Assembly: GCF_015689195.1 (NCBI RefSeq)
Contig: NZ_CP065044.1
Coordinates: 1,674,001 to 1,738,000, forward strand
Direction of reading: 5' to 3'
Length of the DNA stretch: 64,000 bases
From: Pectobacterium aroidearum
GTDB taxonomy: Bacteria > Pseudomonadota > Gammaproteobacteria > Enterobacterales > Enterobacteriaceae
The translations under genes and the position numbers were made by a program. Numbering within the stretch: the first letter of the stretch is position 1; every line of letters starts with the position of its first letter. The notes beneath the pieces were generated by a model. The model was not told where the DNA came from. It searched no databases and worked only from the letters and a program-made list of their open reading frames with translations. Positions 30,447 to 38,527 of the stretch are shown piece after piece.

Positions 30447-32138
30447 CTATTCCTGAATCTTATCCTCTTTCTCCTGCATGCCTTGTACCCAATATATGGC
30501 TTCAAACGGACGTAGCTCCAGTATTGCGGGTTGAGGTTGAGCATCCGAGTAATTGCTGAATAACAGTCGCCAGCGGCGACCGTGGATATCAATGGGAGGC
30601 TGCCAGCGCAGAGGCTGTTTACTGAGGTTTGCCAGCACCAGAAGCCGTTGTTCTTCCCAGATACGCTGATAGCACCAGATGCTGGGATGGTCTGGCAGCA
30701 AATCCTGATAGTCTCCGTATGTCAGTAGTGGTAGCGCTTTACGCATAGCGATAAGCTGTTGATAGGTGTAGAAAACGGACGCCTTATCTGACAATGCTTG
30801 CTTTGCGTTGACGTGGGCAAAGTTTTGACACGGTGCTATCCACGGTGTGCCGGTCGTAAATCCGGCATGGTTACTGGCATCCCATTGCATCGGTGTACGG
30901 CCGTTATCGCGTGATTTGCTGGCGAGGATTGCCAAGGTTTGTGCATCTGGCTGACCCCGCTCGCGCTGTTCAGCAAATTGATTCAGGCTTTCAATATCCC
31001 GGTATTGTTCAATCTGCGTATAGCCGGGATTGGTCATCCCCAGTTCTTCGCCCTGATAGATATAGGGCGTGCCCTGCATGCCGTGAAGCACCATCGCCAG
31101 CATTTTGGCGGATTGCACGCGGAATTCGCCTTCATCGCCAAAACGCGACACGATGCGCGGCTGATCGTGGTTACACCAGAACAGCGCATTCCAGGCATGG
31201 TTGTGCATACCCTGCTGCCAGTGAGTAAAAATCTGCTTGAGCTGGATGAAATCAGGTTCTGCCAGCGTCCATTTTTCCCCATTGGGATAATCGACTTTCA
31301 AATGGTGAAAATTGAACGTCATGGAGAGTTCACTACCGTCCAACGCGGCGTAGCGACGGCAGTGTTCCAGCGAGGTCGATGACATCTCGCCGACGGTCAT
31401 TAAACCGTGGGGCTGAAAAACATCCCGGCTGAATTCCTGCAAGTAATCATGAATCAATGGACCATCGGTGTAGAAACGGCGTCCATCACCCTGAGCGTCT
31501 GACGGGAAATTCTGTTGCTTAGAGACCAAATTGATCACATCCAGCCGCAGTCCGTCTACACCTTTGTCCGCCCAAAATTCACAGACCTGCTTTAATTCAT
31601 CCCGTACACGTGGGTGTTCCCAATTCAGGTCAGCCTGTTCAGTGGCGAAAAGGTGCAGGTAATACTGTTTGCTTTCCGCGTGCCACTGCCAGGCTGGGCC
31701 GCCAAATTTTGAACGCCAGTTATTGGGTAGCGCACCGTCATTGCCATCACGCCAGATGTAAAAATGTCGGTAGGGGCTACGGCGATCCTGTGCGTTCAGG
31801 AACCAGTGGTGCTGCGTAGAGGTGTGGTTGAACACCATATCCATGACGACACGAATACGACGGCGATGCGCTTCTTCAATCAACGTTTCCATATCGGCCA
31901 TCGTGCCGTAGGTTGGATCGATGGCGCAGTAATCGGCGACGTCATAACCGTTATCAACCTGAGGGGAAAGATAAACCGGAGTTAGCCAGATTGCATCAAC
32001 GCCCAGCTGTTGCAGGTAATCGAGTCGGGCTGTGATGCCGGCGATGTCGCCAATGCCATTTCCGGTACTGTCCTGAAAGCTCTTCGGGTAGATTTGATAA
32101 ATTACGCCGTTTTGCCACCAGGGAAGCGAGGTAGTCAT
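30447..32138 (-). CDS. treC: Trehalose-6-phosphate hydrolase TreC
   Basis: A 563-residue GH13 glycosidase (E. coli 551 aa) that splits trehalose 6-phosphate into glucose and glucose 6-phosphate in the cytoplasm. Catalytic regions seen are DMVFNHTS near residue 100, GLRLDVINL with the nucleophile aspartate near 200, VGEMSSTS with the acid glutamate near 255, and NHDQPR near 325. ATG 32138 has a perfect GGAGG seven bases upstream and gives the E. coli-like start MTTSLPWWQNGVIYQIYPK. It lies 16 bases after treB. Confidence 0.96.
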   Translation of the reverse strand: MTTSLPWWQNGVIYQIYPKSFQDSTGNGIGDIAGITARLDYLQQLGVDAIWLTPVYLSPQVDNGYDVADYCAIDPTYGTMADMETLIEEAHRRRIRVVMDMVFNHTSTQHHWFLNAQDRRSPYRHFYIWRDGNDGALPNNWRSKFGGPAWQWHAESKQYYLHLFATEQADLNWEHPRVRDELKQVCEFWADKGVDGLRLDVINLVSKQQNFPSDAQGDGRRFYTDGPLIHDYLQEFSRDVFQPHGLMTVGEMSSTSLEHCRRYAALDGSELSMTFNFHHLKVDYPNGEKWTLAEPDFIQLKQIFTHWQQGMHNHAWNALFWCNHDQPRIVSRFGDEGEFRVQSAKMLAMVLHGMQGTPYIYQGEELGMTNPGYTQIEQYRDIESLNQFAEQRERGQPDAQTLAILASKSRDNGRTPMQWDASNHAGFTTGTPWIAPCQNFAHVNAKQALSDKASVFYTYQQLIAMRKALPLLTYGDYQDLLPDHPSIWCYQRIWEEQRLLVLANLSKQPLRWQPPIDIHGRRWRLLFSNYSDAQPQPAILELRPFEAIYWVQGMQEKEDKIQE

Positions 32139-32154
32139 GAACAATCCTCCTAAT

Positions 32155-33573
32155 CTATGCGGGGTCCAGCGTGCCATTACGGCTCTTACGTTTATAGACC
32201 AGCGCCGTCAATACAATCGGAATGATGACGGCAACCAGCGTGGCGAGAGCAAAGATTCCCCAAAACTGTGGCTTGATGGAGAGAATGCCCGGCAATCCAC
32301 CGACACCGATGCCATTTGCTGTTACGCCGTACAGGCCGCAAATGAGCGCGGCGGCGGCGGAGCCGATCATGGCGCACAGCATCGGAAAGCGGTATTTCAG
32401 GTTGATGCCATACATGGCTGGTTCGGTCACGCCAAGAAAGGCGGAAATGGCGGCGGGAACTGAAACTTCGCGTTCGTTGGCTTTTCGGCTGACGAGAATC
32501 ACTCCAACGACGGCTGCTGCCTGAGCAATGTTGGACAGCGCGATGAGTGGCCAGACTGGCGTACCGCCCATACTCTGGATCATCTGCATATCAATCGCTA
32601 ACGTTGTCTGGTGCACGCCCGTGATGACCAACGGTGCATAAAGGAACCCAAACAGCGCGGCGCCAATCGGAGCAAAGCTGCCCGTCATGACGGCTTTCAC
32701 GGCCCAGGCGACGCCATCGCCAATCATACGACCAAAGGGGCCAATCAAGGTATGCGCCAGGAAAACGGCCAGAATCAGTGAGGTTACAGGCACAACCACC
32801 AGATAGAGGTAATCCGGCACGATTTTCTTCAGCCGAGTTTCAATCAGCGCCAGCGACATCCCGGCGAGGACGGAAGGGATAACCTGTGCCTGATAGCCTA
32901 TTTTCTCAATCGTGAACCAGCCAAAATTCCATACCTCGGGCGTTTGCTGCCCGATGAGGTAGGCGTTCATTAACTGCGGCGAGACCAGCGTGATACCGAG
33001 TACGATGCCGAGGATGGGCGTGCCGCCCATTTTACGTACGGTTGACCAGCAGACCGCAACGGGGAGATAGAAGAAGATGGCTTCGCCCAGCAGCCAGAGG
33101 AAATCGTAGATGGTTTGCCAGGTCGGGTAGATTTGTACCAGCGTTTGCCCGTCGCGCATCGGGATATCGCCGATCACGTTACGCGCCCCAAGGATCAAGC
33201 CTCCGCTAATGAGCGCAGGAAGCAGCGGGAAAAAGATCTCGGCAAAATGTGAAATGCTGCGCTCAAACCAGCTCATATTCTGGCGGGCGGCGACTTTGGC
33301 CTCTTCCTTATTGATTTCGCCTTTGCCCGTCGTGGCGAGCAGCGCTTTGTAATACTCGTCGACGTCGGTGCCAATCACGACTTGAAACTGTCCTGCGTTG
33401 GTAAAGCACCCTTTGACAATACGCATTTCTTCAATGTTTTTGGGATGAGCTTTGGACGAATCATGCAAGACGAAGCGGAGACGGGTAATACAGTGCGTGA
33501 CAGCCGCGATGTTTTCGCGTCCGCCAACCAGTTCGATCAGACGGTCAATATCCTGTTGCTTAACTTTACTCAT
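32155..33573 (-). CDS. treB: Trehalose-specific PTS enzyme IIBC, TreB
   Basis: A 472-residue PTS permease. Residues 1 to about 85 are the EIIB domain, with the phosphocysteine in AVTHCITRLRFVL near residue 28. The rest is the EIIC membrane domain (FFPLLPALISGGLILGARNVIGD, TGVHQTTLAIDMQMIQ, AFLGVTEPAMYGINLK). It imports trehalose as trehalose 6-phosphate for TreC, with EIIA supplied elsewhere. ATG 33573 lies seven bases after AAGGA; a frame reaching 33645 reads through ERIC sequence. No treR is adjacent, unlike E. coli. Confidence 0.95.
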   Translation of the reverse strand: MSKVKQQDIDRLIELVGGRENIAAVTHCITRLRFVLHDSSKAHPKNIEEMRIVKGCFTNAGQFQVVIGTDVDEYYKALLATTGKGEINKEEAKVAARQNMSWFERSISHFAEIFFPLLPALISGGLILGARNVIGDIPMRDGQTLVQIYPTWQTIYDFLWLLGEAIFFYLPVAVCWSTVRKMGGTPILGIVLGITLVSPQLMNAYLIGQQTPEVWNFGWFTIEKIGYQAQVIPSVLAGMSLALIETRLKKIVPDYLYLVVVPVTSLILAVFLAHTLIGPFGRMIGDGVAWAVKAVMTGSFAPIGAALFGFLYAPLVITGVHQTTLAIDMQMIQSMGGTPVWPLIALSNIAQAAAVVGVILVSRKANEREVSVPAAISAFLGVTEPAMYGINLKYRFPMLCAMIGSAAAALICGLYGVTANGIGVGGLPGILSIKPQFWGIFALATLVAVIIPIVLTALVYKRKSRNGTLDPA

Positions 33574-33587
33574 AGTCATGTCCTTTT

Positions 33588-33714
33588 TATACCCGTCATA
33601 CTTCAAGCTGCCTGTGCGTTGGCTGCTCTTACTCACCCCAGTCACTTACCTGTGTAAGCTCCTGGGGATTCGCTCGGTTGCCGCCTTCATGCAACTCGAA
33701 TTATTTAGGGTATA
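33588..33714. repeat. Full-length ERIC element in the treB leader
   Basis: A 127-bp element with the imperfect terminal arms TATACCCGTCATACTTCAAG and its partner ending AATTATTTAGGGTATA. The core contains the classic ERIC words CCCAGTCACTTAC and GTAAGCTCCTGGGGATTC. The length equals the ERIC consensus. Its edge is only 14 bases upstream of the treB start codon and touches the ribosome-binding region, so it is necessarily part of the treBC leader if the promoter lies upstream of it. Confidence 0.92.
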
Positions 33715-33912
33715 TCTTTTAGCGCAGACGTCAGGGACGCGAAGCAAGTACAGCTACAGAAAAGCATAGTCTGTTAACGATGATTGTGCTGTGAAAGGAG
33801 AACGCATTGGGCTGTTTTTAAAAGAGAATGTTCAGGCATGCGGTGTGCCGCACAGATCTGTGACGTACGGGTAGACAAAAAAGAAAGAGAGATGAATAGG
33901 ATGTGGGAGCAG
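33715..33912 (-). promoter_or_regulatory. Probable treBC promoter region
   Basis: About 200 bp between the ERIC element and the terminator of the upstream small gene; the treBC promoter should lie here. It contains the 12-bp palindrome CACAGATCTGTG (33851-33862), a TGCGG-TGTG-CCGCA hairpin (33839-33852) and a GAGAATGTTC word (33824-33833) that loosely resembles a trehalose-repressor half site. No convincing -35/-10 pair or full TreR operator could be fixed. Confidence 0.3.
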
Positions 33913-33947
33913 GAGAAAAACAAAAGCCGCCTATAGGAGGCGGCTTT
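33913..33947 (-). terminator. Terminator of the 32-aa ORF
   Basis: On the minus strand a 10-bp stem (33938-33947 with 33923-33932, five-base loop) is followed by TTTTGTTTTT. It starts about 20 bases after the stop of the small reading frame and is a strong intrinsic terminator facing the same way. Confidence 0.92.
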
Positions 33948-33967
33948 AGAGATTGTTTATATCACAA

Positions 33968-34066
33968 TCAGAACGGGCTGATGATTGACCCAATACGTTC
34001 ACAGTAGCTGACATAAACATCTCCCATTCTTTTAAAGAATTTGCTGATTCTACGAAACATAGTCAT
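33968..34066 (-). CDS. Unrecognised 32-aa basic amphipathic microprotein
   Basis: I do not recognise this gene and it is too short for routine calling. It encodes 32 residues beginning MTMFRRISKFFKRMGDVYVS and ending IISPF. Residues 4-14 form a basic amphipathic helix (RR, K, KR around phenylalanines and isoleucine); one cysteine lies at position 22. Support for translation is strong: ATG 34066 sits seven bases after GAGGAG, a TTGAAA-17-TACCAT promoter and two CRP-like sites lie upstream, and a clean terminator follows, so it is a self-contained transcription unit of about 200 bases. Its general form resembles small CRP-controlled membrane-associated proteins of enterobacteria such as AzuC, but the sequence is different. 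The RNA could also act as an sRNA. Confidence 0.75.
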   Translation of the reverse strand: MTMFRRISKFFKRMGDVYVSYCERIGSIISPF

Positions 34067-34092
34067 TATCAGACTCCTCTAACGGGTTAATT

Positions 34093-34114
34093 AAGTGTGA
34101 TGTTCATCACGTTT
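34093..34114. promoter_or_regulatory. CRP-like site 1
   Basis: TGTGA-TGTTCA-TCACG at 34096-34111 is one base from the ideal TGTGA-N6-TCACA. It lies 27-50 bases upstream of the microprotein start codon and overlaps the predicted transcription start near 34111, a position that would favour repression. Confidence 0.7.
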
Positions 34115-34117
34115 TTA

Positions 34118-34146
34118 ATGGTAGCGGAGATGAAATTGGATTTCAA
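34118..34146 (-). promoter_or_regulatory. Candidate promoter of the 32-aa ORF
   Basis: On the minus strand TTGAAA (34146-34141) and TACCAT (34123-34118) are exactly 17 bases apart, placing the start near 34111 and a leader of about 45 bases before the ATG. The -10 is four of six to consensus. The upstream CRP site is centred about 50 bases before this start, which is not a standard activation distance. Confidence 0.5.
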
Positions 34147-34149
34147 CAT

Positions 34150-34171
34150 TTTTGTGATGTTAGTCACAAAA
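34150..34171. promoter_or_regulatory. CRP-like site 2
   Basis: TGTGA-TGTTAG-TCACA at 34153-34168 is a perfect match to both CRP half sites and is flanked by T and A runs. Its centre is 57 bp from that of site 1. It lies in the spacer between the acetyltransferase gene and the microprotein gene, both on minus, so the microprotein is the only plausible target. Confidence 0.8.
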
Positions 34172-34272
34172 ATATAACGAGTTGGCAAATAGCGTGCGCC
34201 GTAGAGCGAAACGAACCTGATACGCGCCAATAGCGCTGCGCATCAGGTGAGGGAATGCAAGATGAGGCCGTG

Positions 34273-34833
34273 TCAGGTGGGGTAGTGATAAATATTATGA
34301 TCGAACCATTGCTCACCAATCCGCTCTGCATCTTTCTCCAGGTGATGAAAACGGAAGCCGAGCCGTTGAGCAACGGCGTTGCTGCGTGTGTTGGCGGTTG
34401 AGGCTTTGATGACGCAGCGATCAACGAGATTGGCATCGGCATAGGCTGTTATCAGCGTGCTGACGGCCTGAGAAATGATGCCTTTCCCTTCAAATGCTTC
34501 GGCGAGCCAGTAGCCGATGACGCCTTCTTTATCCTGAATCGTATTGAAGGAGACGATGCCAGCCAGCGCGTCGTCCCAGCGGATAAGATACACGGCAGAG
34601 GTTTTGTCAAAGAACGCCTTTCTGTTGTCGCCAATGGTTTCACGCGTGTCATCGACACTCGTGACGGAATCTGGCCAGGGTAACGTTCGCCGCAGACGGG
34701 CTTTTTCCTGCTGAATCAGGCTGAAGAGCGCATCGGCATCGCATTCTTCCTGTATCGTTAGGCGCAGATGGGGCTGATGACGTAGCTCATACAGTTTGTC
34801 TGCAAATAACGGATCTACAACCGGCGTTTCCAT
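34273..34833 (-). CDS. RimL-like GNAT N-acetyltransferase
   Basis: A 186-residue GNAT acetyltransferase most like the ribosomal-protein acetyltransferase RimL/RimJ group. Seen are LPWPDSVTSVDDTRETI near residue 55, AGIVSFNTI near 92, the acetyl-CoA segment IGYWLAEAFEGKGIISQAV near 105-123 (a GKG variant of the Q/RxxGxG/A loop) and ANTRSNAVAQRLGFRF near 148. Substrate is unknown; small-molecule or protein N-termini are both possible. It follows the PhzF-family gene by 12 bases and has GGGAGGG before its start. Confidence 0.8.
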   Translation of the reverse strand: METPVVDPLFADKLYELRHQPHLRLTIQEECDADALFSLIQQEKARLRRTLPWPDSVTSVDDTRETIGDNRKAFFDKTSAVYLIRWDDALAGIVSFNTIQDKEGVIGYWLAEAFEGKGIISQAVSTLITAYADANLVDRCVIKASTANTRSNAVAQRLGFRFHHLEKDAERIGEQWFDHNIYHYPT

Positions 34834-34845
34834 AAAATCCCTCCC

Positions 34846-35742
34846 TTACCCTTGCAAAGTACCGTCAACGATCGTGACGCTGTGCCCGCCGATCCAGGGT
34901 TCGTCGTTCAGGTAAGTGACGGTAATCCGGCCATCGCAGTGCAGCATCGTGCCCTGTCGTGCCAGGTAACTGAGTGGCGCGGTGACGTTATTGGTCGAGT
35001 GCTGCTGGCGAAGCAGCGCTGCCAGACAGGCGTTGGCACTGCCGGTAACCGGATCTTCTTTGAGATGGCCACGTTCAATATAGAATGCGCGAACTTCATA
35101 ATCGGCTGGCGTCGCGTTATCGTGCGGGCCGTAGATGGCGATGCCGTTAGTCTGGCTGAGGTTTTGCACGGCTGAGAGCGCGTCTGCATCGGGTGTGATG
35201 TTCAGACAGGTGTCAGCGCTGTCGACGCGAATCACTAGCCAGCGAATGCCCATGTGTACTGCGGTGGGCGGGTAGCGGTTATCGATAGCAGCATTATCAG
35301 AACCAGTAATGCCAAGCGTTTTTTCCAGCAGTGGCATATGCTCGTCACCGAACGGAACCATGGTGGCCTGCGGTGCGTGAAAAGCCAGACTGCCATCGTC
35401 ATGAATATTGATCGGAACTAAGCCAACGCCGCACTGTTGCACTAACTGACCTGGGGATTTCGGGCGCAATCCTTCTTCCAGCAGGGCATGTGCGGTGCCT
35501 AGCGTCGGGTGTCCGGCAAAGGGCATTTCCGATTCTGGCGTAAAAATGCGCACGTGGTAATCCGCCAGAGGATCGGTAGCTGGCAGGACAAACGTGGTTT
35601 CTGACAGGTTTGTCCAACGCGCGATATTCTGCATTTGCGCATCGGTTAACCCATTTGCTTCCAGAATGACGGCAAGCGGATTGCCCTTGAAAGGCTGTTG
35701 GGTAAAAACGTCGACCTGTTTGAAACGACGTACTATCGGCAT
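34846..35742 (-). CDS. PhzF-family isomerase/epimerase
   Basis: A 298-residue PhzF-fold protein, typical length. It has [18 protein letters not shown] at the N terminus, the catalytic glutamate region [10 protein letters not shown] near residue 47, [15 protein letters not shown] near 73 and [16 protein letters not shown] near 230. PhzF relatives isomerise or epimerise small amino-acid-like compounds; the substrate here is unknown and no phenazine genes are nearby, so a housekeeping YddE-like role is more likely. ATG 35742 follows GGAGAG. It is divergent from ybiT. Confidence 0.88.
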   Translation of the reverse strand: MPIVRRFKQVDVFTQQPFKGNPLAVILEANGLTDAQMQNIARWTNLSETTFVLPATDPLADYHVRIFTPESEMPFAGHPTLGTAHALLEEGLRPKSPGQLVQQCGVGLVPINIHDDGSLAFHAPQATMVPFGDEHMPLLEKTLGITGSDNAAIDNRYPPTAVHMGIRWLVIRVDSADTCLNITPDADALSAVQNLSQTNGIAIYGPHDNATPADYEVRAFYIERGHLKEDPVTGSANACLAALLRQQHSTNNVTAPLSYLARQGTMLHCDGRITVTYLNDEPWIGGHSVTIVDGTLQG

Positions 35743-35859
35743 CGCATTTCTCTCCTGTATGCGCTATCGCTTAAATATTACTCAAAACTAACCGCGATCC
35801 TATCGCGCGCTTGTGGCATAATGCGCGCCAAATCACATTCCGACTCGAGTATAAGTGCT

Positions 35860-37452
35860 GTGTTAAGTACCAACAATATCACCATGCAGTTCGGCAGCAA
35901 GCCGTTGTTTGAAAACATTTCCGTTAAATTTGGCGGCGGCAACCGTTACGGTTTGATTGGCGCAAATGGCTGCGGTAAATCCACATTCATGAAGATTCTC
36001 GGTGGCGATCTGGTGCCGAGTGGCGGTAACGTCTTCCTCGATCCTAATGAGCGCCTGGGTAAACTGCGTCAGGATCAGTTCGCTTTTGAAAAATACAGCG
36101 TGCTGGATACCGTCATCATGGGCCACGGGGAACTGTGGGCGGTAAAAGAAGAGCGCGATCGTATCTACTCATTGGCTGAAATGAGTGAAGAGGACGGCTA
36201 CAAAGTTGCCGATCTGGAAGTGCAATACGGTGAGATGGATGGCTACAGCGCAGAATCTCGTGCCGGCGAACTGTTACTGGGCGTTGGGATTCCGGTTGAG
36301 CAACACTATGGTTTGATGAGTGAGATTGCTCCCGGCTGGAAATTACGTGTCCTGCTGGCGCAGGCGCTGTTTGCCGATCCCGATATCCTGCTGCTCGACG
36401 AACCGACCAACAACCTGGATATCGATACGATCCGCTGGCTGGAGCAGGTGCTGAACGAGCGTAACAGCACCATGATCATCATTTCGCATGACCGTCACTT
36501 CCTGAACATGGTTTGTACGCACATGGCGGATCTGGACTACGGCGAACTGCGTATTTATCCCGGTAACTACGATGAATACATGACGGCTGCGACGCAGGCT
36601 CGCGAGCGTTTACTGGCCGATAACGCCAAGAAGAAAGCGCAAATTTCCGAACTGCAATCGTTCGTCAGTCGCTTTAGCGCCAACGCCTCTAAATCCAAAC
36701 AGGCAACATCACGTGCGCGCCAGATTGATAAAATCCAGCTGGATGAAGTGAAAGCGTCCAGCCGCCAAAACCCGTTTATCCGGTTTGATCAGGATAAGAA
36801 ACTGTTCCGTAATGCGCTGGAAGTGGAAGCGTTGAGCAAAGGTTTTGATAACGGCCCGCTGTTTAGCAAGCTGGGTCTGATGATCGAAGTCGGTGAGAAA
36901 GTGGCGATCCTGGGTACCAACGGTATTGGTAAATCGACGCTGTTGAAAACGCTGGTCGGCGATCTTCAGCCAGATAGCGGCACCGTGAAGTGGTCAGAAA
37001 ATGCCAAAATTGGCTACTACGCGCAGGATCACGAATACGAATTCGATGAGACGCTGACGGTGTTTGACTGGATGAGCCAGTGGAAGCAGGAAAAAGATGA
37101 CGAGCAGGCGGTACGCAGCGTGCTGGGTCGTTTGCTGTTCAGCCAGGATGATATCAAGAAGAAAGTGAAGGTGTTATCCGGTGGTGAAAAAGGCCGCATG
37201 CTATTTGGTAAGCTGATGATGCAACGTCCGAATATTCTGGTGATGGATGAACCGACCAACCACCTGGATATGGAATCCATTGAATCGCTGAACATGGCGC
37301 TAGAGATGTACGAAGGGACGCTGCTGTTCGTTTCTCATGACCGTGAGTTCGTTAGCTCGTTGGCGACCCGTATTCTGGAAATTACGCCAAATAAAGTGAA
37401 CGATTTCACCGGCAACTATGAAGATTACCTGCGCAGTCAGGGGATTCAGTAA
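35860..37452 (+). CDS. ybiT: ABC-F ATPase YbiT
   Basis: A 530-residue soluble ABC-F protein, the same length as E. coli YbiT. Two ATPase domains are present: Walker [10 protein letters not shown] near residue 37 and GTNGIGKST near 355; signatures and Walker [14 protein letters not shown] near 180 and [14 protein letters not shown] with [13 protein letters not shown] near 450. Between them lies the basic P-site tRNA interaction motif linker. ABC-F proteins act on ribosomes; YbiT has been linked to translation and, in Pectobacterium relatives, to plant fitness. The start is GTG 35860, which aligns exactly with E. coli; ATG 35821 lacks a ribosome-binding site. Confidence 0.93.
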   Translation: MLSTNNITMQFGSKPLFENISVKFGGGNRYGLIGANGCGKSTFMKILGGDLVPSGGNVFLDPNERLGKLRQDQFAFEKYSVLDTVIMGHGELWAVKEERDRIYSLAEMSEEDGYKVADLEVQYGEMDGYSAESRAGELLLGVGIPVEQHYGLMSEIAPGWKLRVLLAQALFADPDILLLDEPTNNLDIDTIRWLEQVLNERNSTMIIISHDRHFLNMVCTHMADLDYGELRIYPGNYDEYMTAATQARERLLADNAKKKAQISELQSFVSRFSANASKSKQATSRARQIDKIQLDEVKASSRQNPFIRFDQDKKLFRNALEVEALSKGFDNGPLFSKLGLMIEVGEKVAILGTNGIGKSTLLKTLVGDLQPDSGTVKWSENAKIGYYAQDHEYEFDETLTVFDWMSQWKQEKDDEQAVRSVLGRLLFSQDDIKKKVKVLSGGEKGRMLFGKLMMQRPNILVMDEPTNHLDMESIESLNMALEMYEGTLLFVSHDREFVSSLATRILEITPNKVNDFTGNYEDYLRSQGIQ

Positions 37453-37462
37453 GCGTTGTATT

Positions 37463-37484
37463 ACGGCCTCATTATTGAGGCCGT
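37463..37484 (+). terminator. Hairpin after ybiT
   Basis: ACGGCCTCA (37463-37471) pairs with TGAGGCCGT (37476-37484), loop TTAT, 10 bases after the ybiT stop. The tail (TAATCCCC) is not a T tract because an ERIC element begins directly at 37485, which may have replaced the original tail. Confidence 0.65.
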
Positions 37485-37686
37485 TAATCCCCGTCATACT
37501 TCAAGCTGCATGTGCGTTGGCAATACTCGGCTCATCACTGAGCCTCGCCCTGAAGGGCCGCCGCAAGCGGCGTTCAAATCGGCTAAGCCGACTTGTCCTC
37601 GTTCACCTCAGTCACTTACTGATGTAAGCTCCTGAGGATTCACTGTGTCGCCGCCTTCCTGCAACTCGAATTATCTAGGGGATATA
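37485..37686. repeat. ERIC element with an internal structured insert
   Basis: A 202-bp ERIC copy: arms CCCGTCATACTTCAAG and its partner CAACTCGAATTATCTAGG, and the core CTCAGTCACTTACTGATGTAAG. Compared with the 127-bp copy at 33588 it carries about 75 extra bases (roughly 37523-37600) after GTGCGTTGGC. The insert forms three hairpins: GGCTCA/TGAGCC (37529-37544), GCCGC/GCGGC (37560-37571) and TCGGC/GCCGA (37579-37591). It fills the space between the convergent ends of ybiT and hmuT. Confidence 0.88.
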
Positions 37687-37691
37687 TTCGT

Positions 37692-38525
37692 TTAGTCAGG
37701 ATAGAAGCCGCGATTCAGCGCTTCAACCGCTTCGACGACGCGCGGCCCCATTCCCAGTAAAATCGCCTGATCGAGTGCGATAATACGTTGGTTTTTCCAG
37801 GCTGCGGTTTGCGTCAGTCCCGGTACTGCCGCCAGCGCTTCCACACCGTTTTCCACACTTTGTCTGGTCACCACCACCACCTCTGGATTTGCCGCAATCA
37901 TCGCCTCGCCGCCGTAAATACGATACTGGCTATGCGTAGCAACATTTTCCCCGCCTGCTAGCGCGATCAGGCTATCCACCACGGTATTTTTCCCCGCGAC
38001 CTGCGCCGCGCTGCTGCCGACACTCAGCAAAAACACGACGCTGACGCGATTCTTTCGCGTCGCCAGCCGCTCTGATACTGCATTGAGCTGCTGGGAGAGA
38101 CGCGTGGCCAGATGTTCGGCAGCCTCAGAGCGATTGAGCAGCGTGCCAGCCTGACGAATATTGCTAAACAGCTGCGCTGGCGTACTGGGCGTGCGGATAA
38201 AACGCGCGACCGTTACGCCCGCCTGCTCAAGCTGGTTAAGCACCTGCGGCGGGTTGGCATCCTGCCAGGTCATCAATAACGTGGGGTGCAGTGACAAAAT
38301 ACCTTCGCTCGTCAACTGCTGCCAGTTGCTGACCTTCGGTAGCGTTGCCGTTTGTGGCGGGTAGGTGGTGGTCTGATCGACGCCCACTACCGTATTGCCT
38401 GCGCCAAGTGCATAAACGATTTCCACCAGCGAGCCGCCGGCAATCACCACGCGCGGTTCTGCCGCGCAGGTGAAGGAAGACAGCCCAAAGAGCATTAACG
38501 CGATAAACGCCTTCATCATCCTCAT
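37692..38525 (-). CDS. hmuT: Haem ABC transporter periplasmic binding protein HmuT
   Basis: A 277-residue class III (BtuF/FhuD-like) binding protein. It has an N-terminal signal peptide ending near residue 21 (SSFTCA-AEP) and family segments VVIAGGSLVEIVYALGAGNTV, VGVDQTTTYPP with the haem-ligand tyrosine region, and a C-terminal lobe ending ALNRGFYPD. It ferries haem in the periplasm to a HmuUV permease, but neither hmuU nor hmuV is nearby. It starts three bases after the receptor stop on the same strand. ATG 38519 is an alternative start. Confidence 0.88.
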   Translation of the reverse strand: MRMMKAFIALMLFGLSSFTCAAEPRVVIAGGSLVEIVYALGAGNTVVGVDQTTTYPPQTATLPKVSNWQQLTSEGILSLHPTLLMTWQDANPPQVLNQLEQAGVTVARFIRTPSTPAQLFSNIRQAGTLLNRSEAAEHLATRLSQQLNAVSERLATRKNRVSVVFLLSVGSSAAQVAGKNTVVDSLIALAGGENVATHSQYRIYGGEAMIAANPEVVVVTRQSVENGVEALAAVPGLTQTAAWKNQRIIALDQAILLGMGPRVVEAVEALNRGFYPD

Positions 38526-38527
38526 TC

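Noticed and set aside
33820-33862. TreR operator before treBC
   Set aside because: GAGAATGTTC and CACAGATCTGTG are only loosely similar to known trehalose-repressor sites, and the repressor gene is not present, so no operator is named.
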